Below are positions 1 to 11,931 of a stretch of DNA of 49,644 nt, piece after piece; the stretch's first letter is position 1; each line of letters begins with the position of its first letter. The DNA comes from Chromera velia. Lineage: Eukaryota > Sar > Chromeraceae. The stretch is taken from contig JAHBMJ010000064.1 in NCBI GenBank assembly GCA_018398765.1, positions 2,501 through 52,144 of the forward strand, given 5' to 3'. The notes under the pieces are model-generated. The model had not been told where the DNA came from and made no database searches. It worked only from the letters and a program-made list of their open reading frames with translations. The position numbers and the translations under genes were made by a program.

Positions 1-462
1 GGAAAGGAAATGAGGTCAGGCATTCTAGCTATGGTATTCTTGCAAGCTGGCGTCGACGGTTCAGATCGCCGATCGCGATATCGGTTGGCTTGTGCACCGG
101 CCCGGGCCCCCCCTTCTGTTTTTTTTTCGCTTTCACGAAGACTTTCCGGGAAAATCGGCTCCCGTAGCCGATTAAATTTCACGTGCATGCACAGAAATGT
201 ACGTGTTCAGTCGGTTTCTTCCCGCCTTCCCAAATACTTCCCCGAATGTTCAAGGACGAGCCTTCCCGCGCCCGCATGTATACGAATTTGTGCATGACTG
301 ATTCGTCTGCTGTTGCGCTGATGGATGCGATCTTTCTTTGAGAAAGGAAAAGTTCTCTTCGTTCTTTGCATCGGTCCTCTCTTCCCGGTTTGCGCTTGAG
401 GAGGGATTTCTTGTCTCCGAATGCATTGTTGTTGAAGACAAGATTAGAATTGATTGAGCAGA
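1..462. other. 5' flank of RRP12
   Basis: No gene is supported. The stretch contains a pyrimidine-rich run near 108-136 and the near-palindrome around 66-84. It should hold the RRP12 promoter and 5' UTR, but I recognise no TATA-like or other defined element. Confidence 0.4.
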
Positions 463-3400
463 ATGGATTGGGTCGAGGGGCATGAAATCGATTCCTCTCT
501 TGAGGAACTGGAGGGGGAGATATCAAGGAAGGCACTTAGAGGAAGTGAGGCATACAAGCAGGCCAAGCTCTGTCTGGAGAGTGTCAGACAAGTGGTAATG
601 CAGACAAACGCCCTTGTCAAACAGTCCTGTGCCCTCTTTCTGGGAGCCACTCTCACTGTGCTTCAGCAGCACATGTCAACTTCAGGGGGGACCACAGGGG
701 TTCTTCCGAAGGGAGACCTGCTGTCTGCTGTCTCTTCTGGTACTGTTGTTGATAGAAACCAGCCAGTTTTCGTGGGCCTCTGTGTGCTCTTAAGAGGGCT
801 GCTCGAGAGGGTGCAGCACACCTCCATTGTCTCACGGATGTCCTCCATACAACCCCTTCTTCTGGGAGCCCTCAAGCACGCCGAGACCACCGGCAATGAA
901 CAGGCTTGTAAGCACCTTCTCCAAGCCTCAGAGACTCTTGTGAGAGCCACGTACACAGTAAACAGCACTCCAAACCGAAAGGTTCCCCGAACCGTGCTTC
1001 CCTTCTGTCAGAGCAACACCCCTGCTGTCCGTACAGCAGCGGTGGACGTCGTGGCAGAGCTTCTCCGCAATGCTGCTGATGTCGCTGATGAGGGGACTAC
1101 AGGGGCTATTGTACAGTGGCTTTCCGAGAGCTTGGCCGATCTAAAATACAATCACCGTGACCCTGAAAAGTCGATAGCGACTGCACACGCTCTCCTCGAG
1201 TCGGTAAAGAAACTGCACCGCCACTTCTCTCAGACTGCGCGTGCAGACGTGTGTGTGCGTCTGGCGCGTCTGGTCAAGAAAGCAGGGCAGAACAGGCTGA
1301 CAAGTGACGCCCTCATGTGTCTGAAAGAGATGGCAGACAAGGAAAGGAAGTCCCCGGGATTTGCACCCACTGCTGCAGCACTTTCGGGTGAGTGTCTTGC
1401 AGTTCTCACCACAGTGAAACCCAACAGTGCCGACACTCTGTTCGTCAAAGTGTATGTGGAGACTGGAGGTGCCCTAGCATGCCTTCTTGCTGAAGCAGAG
1501 CGGCTCTCACGGGACCAGGGGGCCCCGGTGCCCACGAAGATTGCCGACATCTTGCCCTCTCTTCTTCCCGTCCTGAAGAAATTTTTGATGGACTCGGACC
1601 CGTCTGTGGTCAGAGCTGCGTCTGAAGCCCTGAGTCAAATTGTGAAGGCGGCAGCGGAGACAGATGCGGAGACTTTGGGGGGCCTGATTCCGTTCTTCAG
1701 TTCGCTGATCACCTTCAAAAACAAACAGCAATGGCGACTGATCCTCCCCGCATTTTCACAACTGTTCTCTGCAGCCGACCGATCGATTCTCAGACAGACG
1801 CTGGGGGGGGATGCTGGTCTGTCTCTCAGTCAGGCAATGGAGGGGGATGTGGGGGCGGTTGGCAAAGCTTTGGAGACAGCCAGAGAAACGGCAGGCGAAC
1901 TTTTTCGTCCTTTGACAGAACGAATTTTTGAGATCTTGAAGTCGTCCACAGACCCAAAAAACCTCCTGGAGGCCTCCCCTTACAGACAGGAGGTCACTGC
2001 GGCAGCCGGCGCTGCCCTTCGTGCATTCGGTGTGTCTCACGTTTTCTCTCTGCTTCCTTTGGGTCTGACGGACTATTCGCTGGGTGATGAAGGATACGCG
2101 ACCAAGAGCAACTCTTTTCTTCTGCCCTTCTTGAAGACACATCTCAAAAGAGATTCCCTGAAACCCCTCGTTCAACAAATCATTCCAGCAGTCAGTCGAA
2201 TTCTGTGTTCTTCTTGGTGAACAGATTTCTGACGTTCCTTGTGTCAGCATGCTCGAAGGCTTTGTGTGTACAAAAAAGGAAGACGAGTAGACGAAAGCAG
2301 ATTGAACGAAGAAACGACTGAATTTTTTGGAAAGGCCAAAGCGGGTGCCTAGTCGTGGCTGTCATTCCCTCTTTGTGTTTGTGTGCATATTCCTCTCTCC
2401 CTTTCTCTCTCTTTGTATTTGCGTGCATATCCCTCTCTCCCTTTCTTTCCCTTGCGCCTCTTTCTGTCATTTTCTCCGGGTATTGGTGTGTGACTGTGTC
2501 TCTGTCTGCCTTTTCGGGTGTCGCTTGTATCAGAGGAAAGTGTATCAAAAACGAGTCATCTTCTGCGTATACATACATTCATGGCACTGCGCGCAGGCGG
2601 GCCTCTTGGCATCTCGTTATCGTTCTTCAAAGTCAGATCTCGAGAAGAAGAAGCTCTGGCTTCTCGTCGAACAGTGCTGGGCCCTTCTGCCTTGTTTCTT
2701 CAGGTCGGCAGGCGGGCAAGCAAAGCGCCGATACCATTTCATATTTTTTCATCGGTAGAGTGGCTCAGCCATATGCATCTCTCCTATTGTTTGGAAACGG
2801 AATTTCGCCCGGGAGGGAAAATAAAAGTGAGATTAGCGTCGATCGAACTCAAAGAAAAAGAAAACGGAAAACTAGACATCAACCATCAACGCCGTCCTTT
2901 CTTCACGTTCCTGTGCAGGTCAGGGACTGATCTTGGAGCTGCGTTGACAAGGCAAAACTTTGCACTGTCCAACCAGATGGCCACCCTCCTGGACCGGGAA
3001 CCTGCACTGAGGGAGTTCGTCTGCCAGGCTCTCACGGTGGCATGCAGGTAATTCAGGATGCTTTCTTGTTGATCTGATCGGCGCATGCTTGCGTTAGGAT
3101 TTTGAGGGTGACTGTATGGTGGATGGTTGGTGCGTACATCGGAAGGTCCTGTGAGATCTCTCTACAGGTCTCGGTCCTAGTTGTTATGCATATGTTTCCA
3201 CGCGCAGCTGTTCTCTCGCCAGCAGCCTCTTTTGTTTTTTGCTTTGCACTGAAACCCTTCGGCAGACAGATCCCTTCAGGAAGGGAAAGGAAAAGCTTTC
3301 GGGGAAGGAATGCAATCAGAGGGTGAACCTTGATTCTGAATCAAACACAGAAGACACAAGAAGATTCAACGTGTTTTGTGCACCCTTCTCCTCCTGCAGA

Positions 3401-6400
3401 GACGCCTCAGCAGATCTTGAGACGGAGACCTCCCTGGGTCTGGTGGAGGAGGAGGACGCCACCGTTCTTCGACTCACTCAGGTAGGATAAGGGAATCGCG
3501 TGCCCTCCATTTCTGTGGGATGGATTTCGCCGTCTCCCTTTCTCTGTCTCTGTTGGCAAAGCCATGCTTCTTTCTCTTTCTCGGTCCTTTTGTGCATGTG
3601 AGCGCGTGTCCTACAGAAAGGGCAGGCAAGAAAGTGTGTTCTTCGATGCATGCGTTCGTCCATATGCGTCTCCTTGCCTTTGTCTTTTTCCTTAATTCTT
3701 CCTTCTGCCTGAATAAACGAATGCAGTCGAAGAACCGGGCGTTGCTTGGCCAGATGGCCCCCAAGTTCCTCCCTCTCCTCTTCACGTCCTTTGTGAAAAT
3801 CCACAAGAAAGCCGAAGAGGCAGAGCAGATTGAGCAACAGCAGGCAGCCGTGAAGGTGAAGGAAGAGGCCGGCCTGATGGAGGACACCAAAACCAAAGCG
3901 ACTCTCAGCAAGCGAGCGGCCACTGTTGCAGCCTCAATTCAGGCAGAGGTGACGCAGCAGGCGAAAGCCAAGTCATCCCAGCACATCCTTGAGGTTGTAT
4001 CTGCCTACGGTTGTCTGTGCCCCCCGGAGCTCGTGGATTCTTTTTTGAAGAACATTTGCCAGAGGATCCTCAAAGCCTCAATGGGACAACAGGCAGGGGG
4101 TATGGGCGTCGGGACGCAACAGCAGCAGCAGCAGCAGCAGCAAGGGGAGACATCCACCACGTCTCCTGCAGAGATGGCGGCACTTGCAGACCTCGCAGAT
4201 GCCCTCGTCCCGCACATCTCTGACCCAACTGGTCGGTCGGTCGGTCAGAACTTTCCTTGTGGGCAAAGTGAGGGGGGGAAGGCGCTTCCTTCTGCAACAT
4301 GCAGGCCTTTTCGCTGTTTGTGGATCTCTGTGATGTGTGAGAATTGAAAAGTGCGACTGAATGTTTTAGCGAGTTGGCTGCCTCGCAGATCGGCTCAGCG
4401 TTCGCCGGTCGATGTTCCTTGATTCCCACTCCGTACATCGTTTTTCTGCATCTCCGTGTTTTGGGGTGCATGTTGTCATCAGTCTGAGTTGTTCCGCCTC
4501 TTCGCTAGGCTGGATCAAATTTTCCCTTTTTATGTTTGTAGTATTTTCATTCCCACCAAGACTGCAAGCGATGCCATGATGATTCTTCTCTGTTGATTGC
4601 TTGATTGACTGACTGACCGGCTGATTGCTTGATTGGTTGAATGATTGACCCAGTGAGTGGGCGAGTGACTGAGTGACTGTTGCATTCCTTTTTCTTTCCC
4701 TCTTTCTTTCTTTCTTTCGTTCTTTCTTTCTTTTCTTTCTTTCTTTCTTTCTTTCTTTCTTTCGTTCGTTCGTTCGTTCGTTCTTTCGTTCTTTCGTCCG
4801 TCCTTTCTTTCTTTCGTTCGCTCGTTCATTCTTTCTTTCTTTCTTTTTTTCTTTCCTTTCTTTCTTTCTTTCTTTCTTTCTTTTCTTTCTTTCGTTCTTT
4901 CTTTCTCTCTTCCTTCCTTCCTTGCTTGCTTTCTCCCTCCCTCTACTGATTTGTGTGTTGAATGATGCAGTCCCTCTCGTGATCCGCGCTTTCTGTCCGC
5001 TCCTCTCGGTCCGTATCCCTTCCCCGTCTTCGGCCTCGAGGGACAAGAAGAGAGGGACGGCGGAGGTCCTCCGAGTTCTCCAGAGAAGAGCCTACAAAGT
5101 CGTCAAGCATGTCTGCTCAAGACTGTCGTACGGCCGTAGGGGGATGGAGAAGGCAGACGTGTGGGAGGGAAGGACAGGAGGACTGGCAACAAAAACGGAC
5201 CTCGTGCAGCTGTGGGAGGTCTGTCTTCCTTTGGAGAGTTTTTCCGCCTTTCTTTCTTTCTTTCTTTTTTTTTTTCTTTCTTTCTTTTCTTTCTTTCTTT
5301 CTTTCTTTGTTTCTTTCTATCTTTCTTTCTTTCTTTGTTTCTTTGTTTGTTTCTTTCTTTCTTTCTTTCTTTCTTTGTTTGTTTGTTTCTTTCTTTCTTT
5401 CTTTCTTTTTTCTCATTTGTATTTTCCTTCTGCTCGTAAGAAAGGTCGTATAGCTCCTGCGTACTGTCATCTGCCTGGGAAGTTCTTCTGCCTATCTCTT
5501 CATTCTAGGATGTTGTTGCGTTTGCCTCAGTCTACGCCTTTTTTCGTTGACGCATACTCCTCCCACTTCCACATCCCTGCCTACCTGATTGCATGAATGC
5601 CTGCCTTCCTGCAGACACTCAGAAGCGGGAGGGATGTGGTCGTGGAGGGGTCACAAAAGGTCGGTCGGTCTCTTGACTGCAGCTCTCCGTTTTCCATCTA
5701 CTGTTTCTCGCTCCTTCTGGCGATACCCGTTCCTTTTATAAGGCAAAGGCTGAGAATGAGAAGGGCGGAGACAGCTTCTGATAGAGGAGGGAGGGGAGGA
5801 ACGCGTCATAGGATGGTTTTGTCCTCCCTCCCTCGTGTCGACGAAATTCTGCTTTTCTGTTTTTGTTTTTGTTTGCGCATGCGTGTCTGTCTGCACGTCT
5901 GCAGGGTCGTTTGGGGTGCCTTCATGAGTTTGTTGTCCTGCTGGACCGCTCTCGTCTCCGGGCTGTGGAGGGGGGGGAGGGGGGGGTCATGGGCGGTGGG
6001 GGGCTCGAGGGGGGAGACTCGTGGGACGACTTTGTCCTTCCTGTGGCTTCCGAGTTGGTGCCTGAGATTCTGTTGAGCATGAGGGAAGTCTCGAAGGACG
6101 TCAGGGGCTTGGCACTGGACCTTCTCAGGGCACTGGCAGACTGCTGTTCTCACAGAGGTCGGTGGGTGGGTAGGTAAGATGGCAGGATACACAGGGAGGG
6201 AGGGAGGGAGGGAGGGATGGGTGTGAGTATTTTGAAGTTGTTCTTCGTCGCATACTTTCTCTTTTGAGAGGAAGCGAAAGAGGCATGGAGTTAAAGTTCC
6301 TTCGGGGGGGTTGAGAGGACGTGAACCCAAGGCTCTGGTCCCGTCCTTCTTGGGAGGGAAGAAGAATGTAAAGAGAAACGAGTAGGGGGGCGAAAGGGGA

Positions 6401-7978
6401 GGGAGGGAAAAGTGGAGAAATTGAGGCCCCGTGATCGAGGGGGTGGACATGGAGACTTGCAGATCCGTGCAGAAGTTCCGCGTGTAGAGTAGCACGAGCT
6501 GAGACAACCAACTGTGCTCATGCCGTCTCCCATCTCATCGTTGAGGGATGCCTATCATCCTTTGTTCCTTTTCCTCTCATCTGCAGCCAAGCAGCTGCTG
6601 GCTTTTGTGGGGACAGGTCTGGCTGGATCTTCCCAGGGCATGAAGGCGGCCTCTGTGCTTGCTCTGTCTCGCCTTGTCTACAGCCTCTCTTCTTCTCTGG
6701 ACGAAGATTCGAAGAGAGAGGTGGTGGACACCATGCTGATCCTTCTGAGAGATCCAGACAGGCAGGTGTTCAAGGAGGCCGTGGCCTTCCTCAGAGTGGC
6801 ATCGCACGTCCTCACCGCAGAGGAACTGAGGGGAAGAGCAGGGGAGATTTTCGCAATGCCTGAGAACAAAAACGCACTCGCAGGTAGGGAGCAGTGCATC
6901 TCAAGTAAATAGATCGACGCCAACGGCATACTGACTTTGTGCATTCACAAAATACAAAAGGGGCGCGTCGTTAGCTGTACAGATGACCGGCCATGACAAC
7001 TCTGTTTAGAGGACTTTTGTGTGGTGGTGTACACGCGATGATTTTGGATTTTGACCTTATCTCCTCCTGCCTGCAGAGCGTCTCTCTGTCCGCCGCGTGA
7101 CGGAGAGACTGATTCGGAAACTGGGTCCAGACACCGTCCGCGTGGCCTTCCCTGAGAAGCACAGACCTCTTCTGGTCTACTTGCAGAGACAGGCAAGGAA
7201 GAAGAGGAGAAAAGAGGAGAAGAGAAAATCCGGGCAGAAAGATGCCGGAGAGGTCAGTGAACAAGAGACCTCCTTGTCCGGCAAAACAAGAAGGAAGGAA
7301 GGTGGGAGAGGCAAGAACGCTTGCGGAAAGAAAATCAGTTCGTAATTCTTGTCAAGATCTGAGTGTTGTTTGTGCCGACACCTTTTCCTTCCTTGTCTTC
7401 TGAGTCTGGAAGTGTTTTTCGATGATCTCGATCTCTGTTCGTTGGAGAGGGGTTGTGCTTTGAATCAGAGAACCTCCACGCTCATTCCTTATTCGATGTC
7501 AGGTCGGTTGATGTGACAACTTCGCCTCTCTCTGAATGACAGGCTATAAAATGTGGTAAAAACCCGACTGACTGACACACCGACTGACTGATTGAGCGAA
7601 TGAATGCAGGAGGACGATGAGGACATGGGAGTCGGTGCTGACGCTGGGGGGAAAGGGGGACGTCAGGGGAGAAAGCAGTCAGCAGGTGCTGGTGAGGTCT
7701 TGGGAATGCGTAAGAAAACGGACGGTTTCAAACAGCTGGTGAAGGGAGAGGCAGATGACTCATCAGATGACGACGACAATTCGTCTGTGGAGTCGGACGG
7801 GGAAACTGGATCTGTAGGTCCCTTCCTGCCTCCTCTCTTTTCTTTCTTCCTTTCTTTCTTGCGTCGTTCATTCATTCCTTTCTTTCTTTCTTTCTTTCTT
7901 TTTTTCTTTTCTTTCTTCCTTCCTTCCTTCCTTCCTTCCTTTCTTTCTTCCTTCCTTCCTTCCTTTCTTTCTTTCTTC

Positions 7979-8011
<33 letters not shown>

Positions 8012-8018
8012 TTCATTC

Positions 8019-8049
<31 letters not shown>

Positions 8050-9505
8050 TTTTCTTTCATTCATTCATTCATTCACTGCCTTTGTCTATTATGTTCTTTC
8101 GTCCTTTCTTTCTCTCTTCCTTCCTTTCTTCCTTTCTCTCTTTCTTTTTTTTGTTCATTTTTTTTTTTTCTTCTTTCTTTCTTTCTTTCTTTTTTTCATT
8201 TTTTTTTTCTCTCTCCTCTGCGTATCTCTCTCTCCCCCCCTAACACCCCCCAACATCCTCCCTTCTGCCGTCTGCACTTTCTGCTTGTACAGAAGAAGAC
8301 AATGACGGGAAATACCAGGAAGTAAATAGACCCTGAATCAAGGGTGTGTGTATTCTTAGGACACACTTATCTTCATTGTTGGACACGCTAGAGTCGTAAA
8401 TGAGGGTGAATGAGTACACGTCCGTGTGTCTCTCTTCATCATGTGTGCAGTCGAGGAAGAAAGTGAAGGACGAAGAGATGGGGGACGCCTCCGGAGGGGG
8501 AGGCGGGAGGAAGGGCTCAGCTGCCCCCCCCTCGTTGCGACAGCTGCTGGACGCATGGGAGGAGGACAGCGACTCGGATCTCGACAGCGATTTAGAGGAG
8601 GCAGTGTCGGGTGGAAAAGGGAAGGCAAAGAAGGCGAAGGGGAGGGCAAAGAGAGACGCGAGTAGTGCTGCGGTGAATGAAATGACGGGGTCTGTTTGGT
8701 TGATGGACTCAGCAGCTGACGGAATGCCCATCGACTTCATGGCCCCCGAGGCTGCCCATGCAGTCTTGACCTCTGACCCTCGTATGAAGAGGAGAAGAAT
8801 GGGTGGAGACGGGTCGGCAAGGGGAGACAAAGAAAGAAGGATGGGTCTAGAATACGACGACGAGGGCCGACTGGTTGTTCCTGCAGAAGACGGGGGGGGT
8901 GGGGGGGATGATGCGGATATGTTGACAGACGCTGAGGGTCTGTTGGCTTCTGCCTCTGCTTCTTCTTCCTCTCGTAAGAAGTCGGTGGGAGGGGGGAAGG
9001 GGGACAAAGGAGGAGAAGCAGGTGCAGACTCGAAGCAGAGGACTGGCCTCTCTCGATTGAAAGAAGTATCGGAGTCCAGGAAGGCGGCGATCAAGCAAAG
9101 ATCGAAAAAACAGGGTTTGTCAGCTCATCTTTCTCTGGATTTTACACTGATTTCGTTCTTTCTCTCCCGCCTAACACACACGCAGAAAGTCCCGTCATAC
9201 CGTTTGCTTTTCCTGTTCTTGATTTTCCAACGCTCCTTGCTTCAACATTGCGTCTGTGTCTGTGTGTGTGTGAGTACGAATGAAATTTATTGCTGTGGAA
9301 GGCTGGCCGACCGTTACCGTCCCTTCGGTTGCCGCAGCACCTCACTGAATTCTCGGCAGTGTCTCAACTGAATGAAACTCATTCAACTGTGCGTATTTTC
9401 TCACAACCTCCCGGCCTGCTCAGTCAGACAGGCTGGGCTCCGCTGCGATGCGTGTGTGCCTGCTTCTGGTAGTTGGGAAGGCGGGTTTATGGTGAAGTAT
9501 TAAAA

Positions 9506-9584
<79 letters not shown>

Positions 9585-10371
9585 TGCCTGCATATCTGTG
9601 AGTCTGTTTCTGTGTGTCCACGATGCTTGATGGCCGCATCGACCTACTCGGACGCTGGTTGGGTGCATTTTGATTATTGTGTGCTGTTGAATTGAAGCAG
9701 ATTGGATGGCATGCACTTACTCACTCACTCACTCACTCACTCACTCGCTGTCCACTGCATGTCTTCGTGTATCCATCAATGCAGGCCACTCGATTCAGAA
9801 GTCTGCATTTACTTTCACGCAGAATTCTTGCGATTGAATATGAATATGAAAGTAAATGCATCCACTGCATGTCTTCGTGTATGTGTCCATGCAGGCCACT
9901 CGATTCAGAAGTCAGGCGACTCGTGGAAGTCGAAGAGGGGTTCTGGGGACGTGAAGGGAAAGTCAAAGATCAACCCGTACGCCTACCTGAGACTGAATCC
10001 AAAAATGGCAAAGGAGAAAAATAAGGACAGAGCAACGAGGGTAGGTCTGCCCCCTCTTTCTTCTCTCTCTTGCTTTGAGTGTGCCTGCTTGCACGCCCGC
10101 CCGCGTTCCGACCTATCAGACGCGGTCAGACGAGCGACTTGACAGAAGAAAAAAAAATGAAAGAAGGAGGAGAAGGAGAGGAACAAAGGAAGGAAGAGAA
10201 CTAGGAGGAGAAGCCAAAACAACGTAGCATTCCCTCTCCCCAACCCCCCCCCACACCCCCTCTGTGTGTGTGTGTGTGCAGTCTTTGGCGACCGTGGTGA
10301 AGAGTGCAAAGGGAGGGGTGAAAAAGGGTCTCAAGGCTCGGCACATGGCGTTAAGAAAGCTGAAAAAGTGA
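463..10371 (+). CDS. RRP12: RRP12-like HEAT-repeat ribosome biogenesis factor (13 exons)
   Basis: Proposed exons: 463-2216, 2919-3047, 3400-3481, 3727-4231, 4971-5218, 5615-5659, 5905-6157, 6587-6883, 7077-7252, 7610-7813, 8451-9114, 9895-10040, 10282-10371. All phases join and give 1530 codons plus TGA; the RRP12 family is about 1200-1300 aa. Family landmarks: FLLPFLKTH near residue 550 in the NUC173/HEAT region, AYKVVKHVC in exon 5, a GLAGSSQGMKAASVLALSRL block in exon 8, RRVTERLIRKLG in exon 9, and the basic tail motif GDVKGKSKINPYAYLRLNP in exon 12 followed by a Lys/Arg-rich end. RRP12 is known as a nuclear HEAT protein for pre-40S/pre-60S maturation and export. Additions here are a 9-residue polyQ in exon 4 and acidic, Gly-rich and basic stretches in exons 10-11. 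ATG 463 is the first ATG of the open frame. The exon 1 donor (TG/GTGAAC) is the weakest junction; an extra small exon before 2919 cannot be excluded. Confidence 0.9.
4683..4925. repeat. (TTTC)n microsatellite in RRP12 intron 4
   Basis: Polypyrimidine tetranucleotide tract on the sense strand, mostly TTTC with TTCG interruptions (positions about 4760-4815). It lies inside the intron between exons ending at 4231 and starting at 4971. Long open frames across it encode only Phe/Leu/Ser or Lys/Glu/Arg runs and are not genes. Confidence 0.95.
5250..5412. repeat. (TTTC/TTTG)n microsatellite in RRP12 intron 5
   Basis: Second pyrimidine-rich tetranucleotide tract on the sense strand, TTTC with TTTG variants, between exons ending at 5218 and starting at 5615. 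Confidence 0.95.
7828..8220. repeat. (TTTC/TTCC/ATTC)n tract in RRP12 intron 10
   Basis: About 390 bp of mixed TTTC, TTCC and ATTC repeats starting within 15 bases of the donor at 7813/7814 and followed by a C-rich run. It is intronic; apparent Phe-rich frames are repeat translation. Confidence 0.95.
9507..9586. repeat. (TG)n dinucleotide repeat in RRP12 intron 11
   Basis: TG repeat with a few TTTG interruptions, sense-strand orientation, in the intron between exons 11 and 12. Confidence 0.95.
9751..9913 (+). repeat. Direct repeat of an RRP12 acceptor/exon start around a 57-bp foldback
   Basis: Copy 1 (9751-9803) and copy 2 (9861-9913) are 53 bp each with 4 mismatches. Copy 2 contains the real exon 12 acceptor and the first 19 bases of exon 12 (9895 on). 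The 57-bp spacer 9804-9860 begins with TGCATTTACTTTCA and ends with its exact reverse complement, so it is bounded by 14-bp perfect inverted repeats and fills the gap between the copies exactly. Copy 1 leads to a stop codon soon after the duplicated part, so it is a decoy. Confidence 0.9.
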
Positions 10372-11033
10372 TAAATGACACCGTACACGTTTTTATAACC
10401 TTTGCGAAACTTTCAATCGATCTGAAGCATAAAACAACAAAGTCTGGCAACAAAGTAATGAATACAATAAGTTAAACACAGTTCTCAATATATCTTAATA
10501 TATCCAAAAGTTTGGATATAGCCAAAATTTTGCCTTTGGTTATGGGTATGGACAGATATATTGAAGAGTTTAACAACTTTGACAATAACTATGCAACCCC
10601 GATGGCTGGACCCCCGGTAAGCCGGAGGTTTAGCTATATATAAAAATCGTATAGTACCTTAATTTTTAACAATTTAGTGGAATTGCTGGAAGAATTATCA
10701 GTAAACTCAGGCTTACCGTTTTAGGTTACCAGATAGCAATATTACCGCAATAATAATCAGAGAAATTGAATGTTAGTGGCAGTTTTTAAAATTTGAGTTG
10801 TCAGGAGAGCCCAAAGGACTCGGAGACCGTAATACATATCAGTTTGAATGCACGGAAAGCTTTACACTATACAATAGTATAAATACAGTGAATACCTTTA
10901 TAGTTAATTCTTAGTTTAATCAAATTAAGCTATATGTATGTATACTACATACATGGAATGCATGCAATATTATGTTTAATTATGTTAGACACTAGGTCGG
11001 ATACCACATTTGTATTTAAAATCCAATACATAC
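10315..11033. repeat. 719-bp tandem repeat, copy 1 (contains RRP12 3' end)
   Basis: Starts inside the last RRP12 exon, carries its final 18 codons plus stop, then about 660 bp of AT-rich sequence. Followed immediately by copy 2 at an offset of 719; I see one difference (G at 10795, A at 11514). The AT-rich part has no gene I recognise. Confidence 0.95.
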
Positions 11034-11752
11034 GGGGTGAAAAAGGGTCTCAAGGCTCGGCACATGGCGTTAAGAAAGCTGAAAAAGTGATAAATGACAC
11101 CGTACACGTTTTTATAACCTTTGCGAAACTTTCAATCGATCTGAAGCATAAAACAACAAAGTCTGGCAACAAAGTAATGAATACAATAAGTTAAACACAG
11201 TTCTCAATATATCTTAATATATCCAAAAGTTTGGATATAGCCAAAATTTTGCCTTTGGTTATGGGTATGGACAGATATATTGAAGAGTTTAACAACTTTG
11301 ACAATAACTATGCAACCCCGATGGCTGGACCCCCGGTAAGCCGGAGGTTTAGCTATATATAAAAATCGTATAGTACCTTAATTTTTAACAATTTAGTGGA
11401 ATTGCTGGAAGAATTATCAGTAAACTCAGGCTTACCGTTTTAGGTTACCAGATAGCAATATTACCGCAATAATAATCAGAGAAATTGAATGTTAGTGGCA
11501 GTTTTTAAAATTTAAGTTGTCAGGAGAGCCCAAAGGACTCGGAGACCGTAATACATATCAGTTTGAATGCACGGAAAGCTTTACACTATACAATAGTATA
11601 AATACAGTGAATACCTTTATAGTTAATTCTTAGTTTAATCAAATTAAGCTATATGTATGTATACTACATACATGGAATGCATGCAATATTATGTTTAATT
11701 ATGTTAGACACTAGGTCGGATACCACATTTGTATTTAAAATCCAATACATAC
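11034..11752. repeat. 719-bp tandem repeat, copy 2, ending at a gap
   Basis: Second copy of 10315-11033. It holds a 3' fragment of the last RRP12 exon (stop at about 11088-11090) with no acceptor, so it is a non-functional gene tail. It stops at the same base as copy 1, exactly where the N run begins, which points to a contig-end assembly duplication. Confidence 0.9.
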
Positions 11753-11791
11753 NNNNNNNNNNNNNNNNNNNNNNNNNNNNNNNNNNNNNNN
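11753..11791. other. Assembly gap (39 N)
   Basis: Run of N between the end of the second 719-bp repeat copy and a CA/TA microsatellite. Confidence 0.99.
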
Positions 11792-11835
11792 ACACACACA
11801 TACACACACATACACACACACACACACACACACAT

Positions 11836-11870
<35 letters not shown>

Positions 11871-11877
11871 GATGTAT

Positions 11878-11928
<51 letters not shown>
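11792..11928. repeat. (CA)n / (TA)n / (CTAT)n microsatellite
   Basis: CA-rich repeat passing into TA, CTAT and TA again, directly at the right edge of the assembly gap. A likely cause of the gap. Confidence 0.95.

Positions 11929-11931
<3 letters not shown>

Noticed and set aside
4366-5596. Long Phe/Leu-rich (+) and Lys/Glu/Arg-rich (-) open frames across TTTC tracts
   Set aside because: They are translations of intronic (TTTC)n repeats between well supported RRP12 exons.
10934-11194. Frame ending in the RRP12 C-terminal residues in repeat copy 2
   Set aside because: It lacks the acceptor and the first half of the exon; a by-product of the 719-bp duplication.
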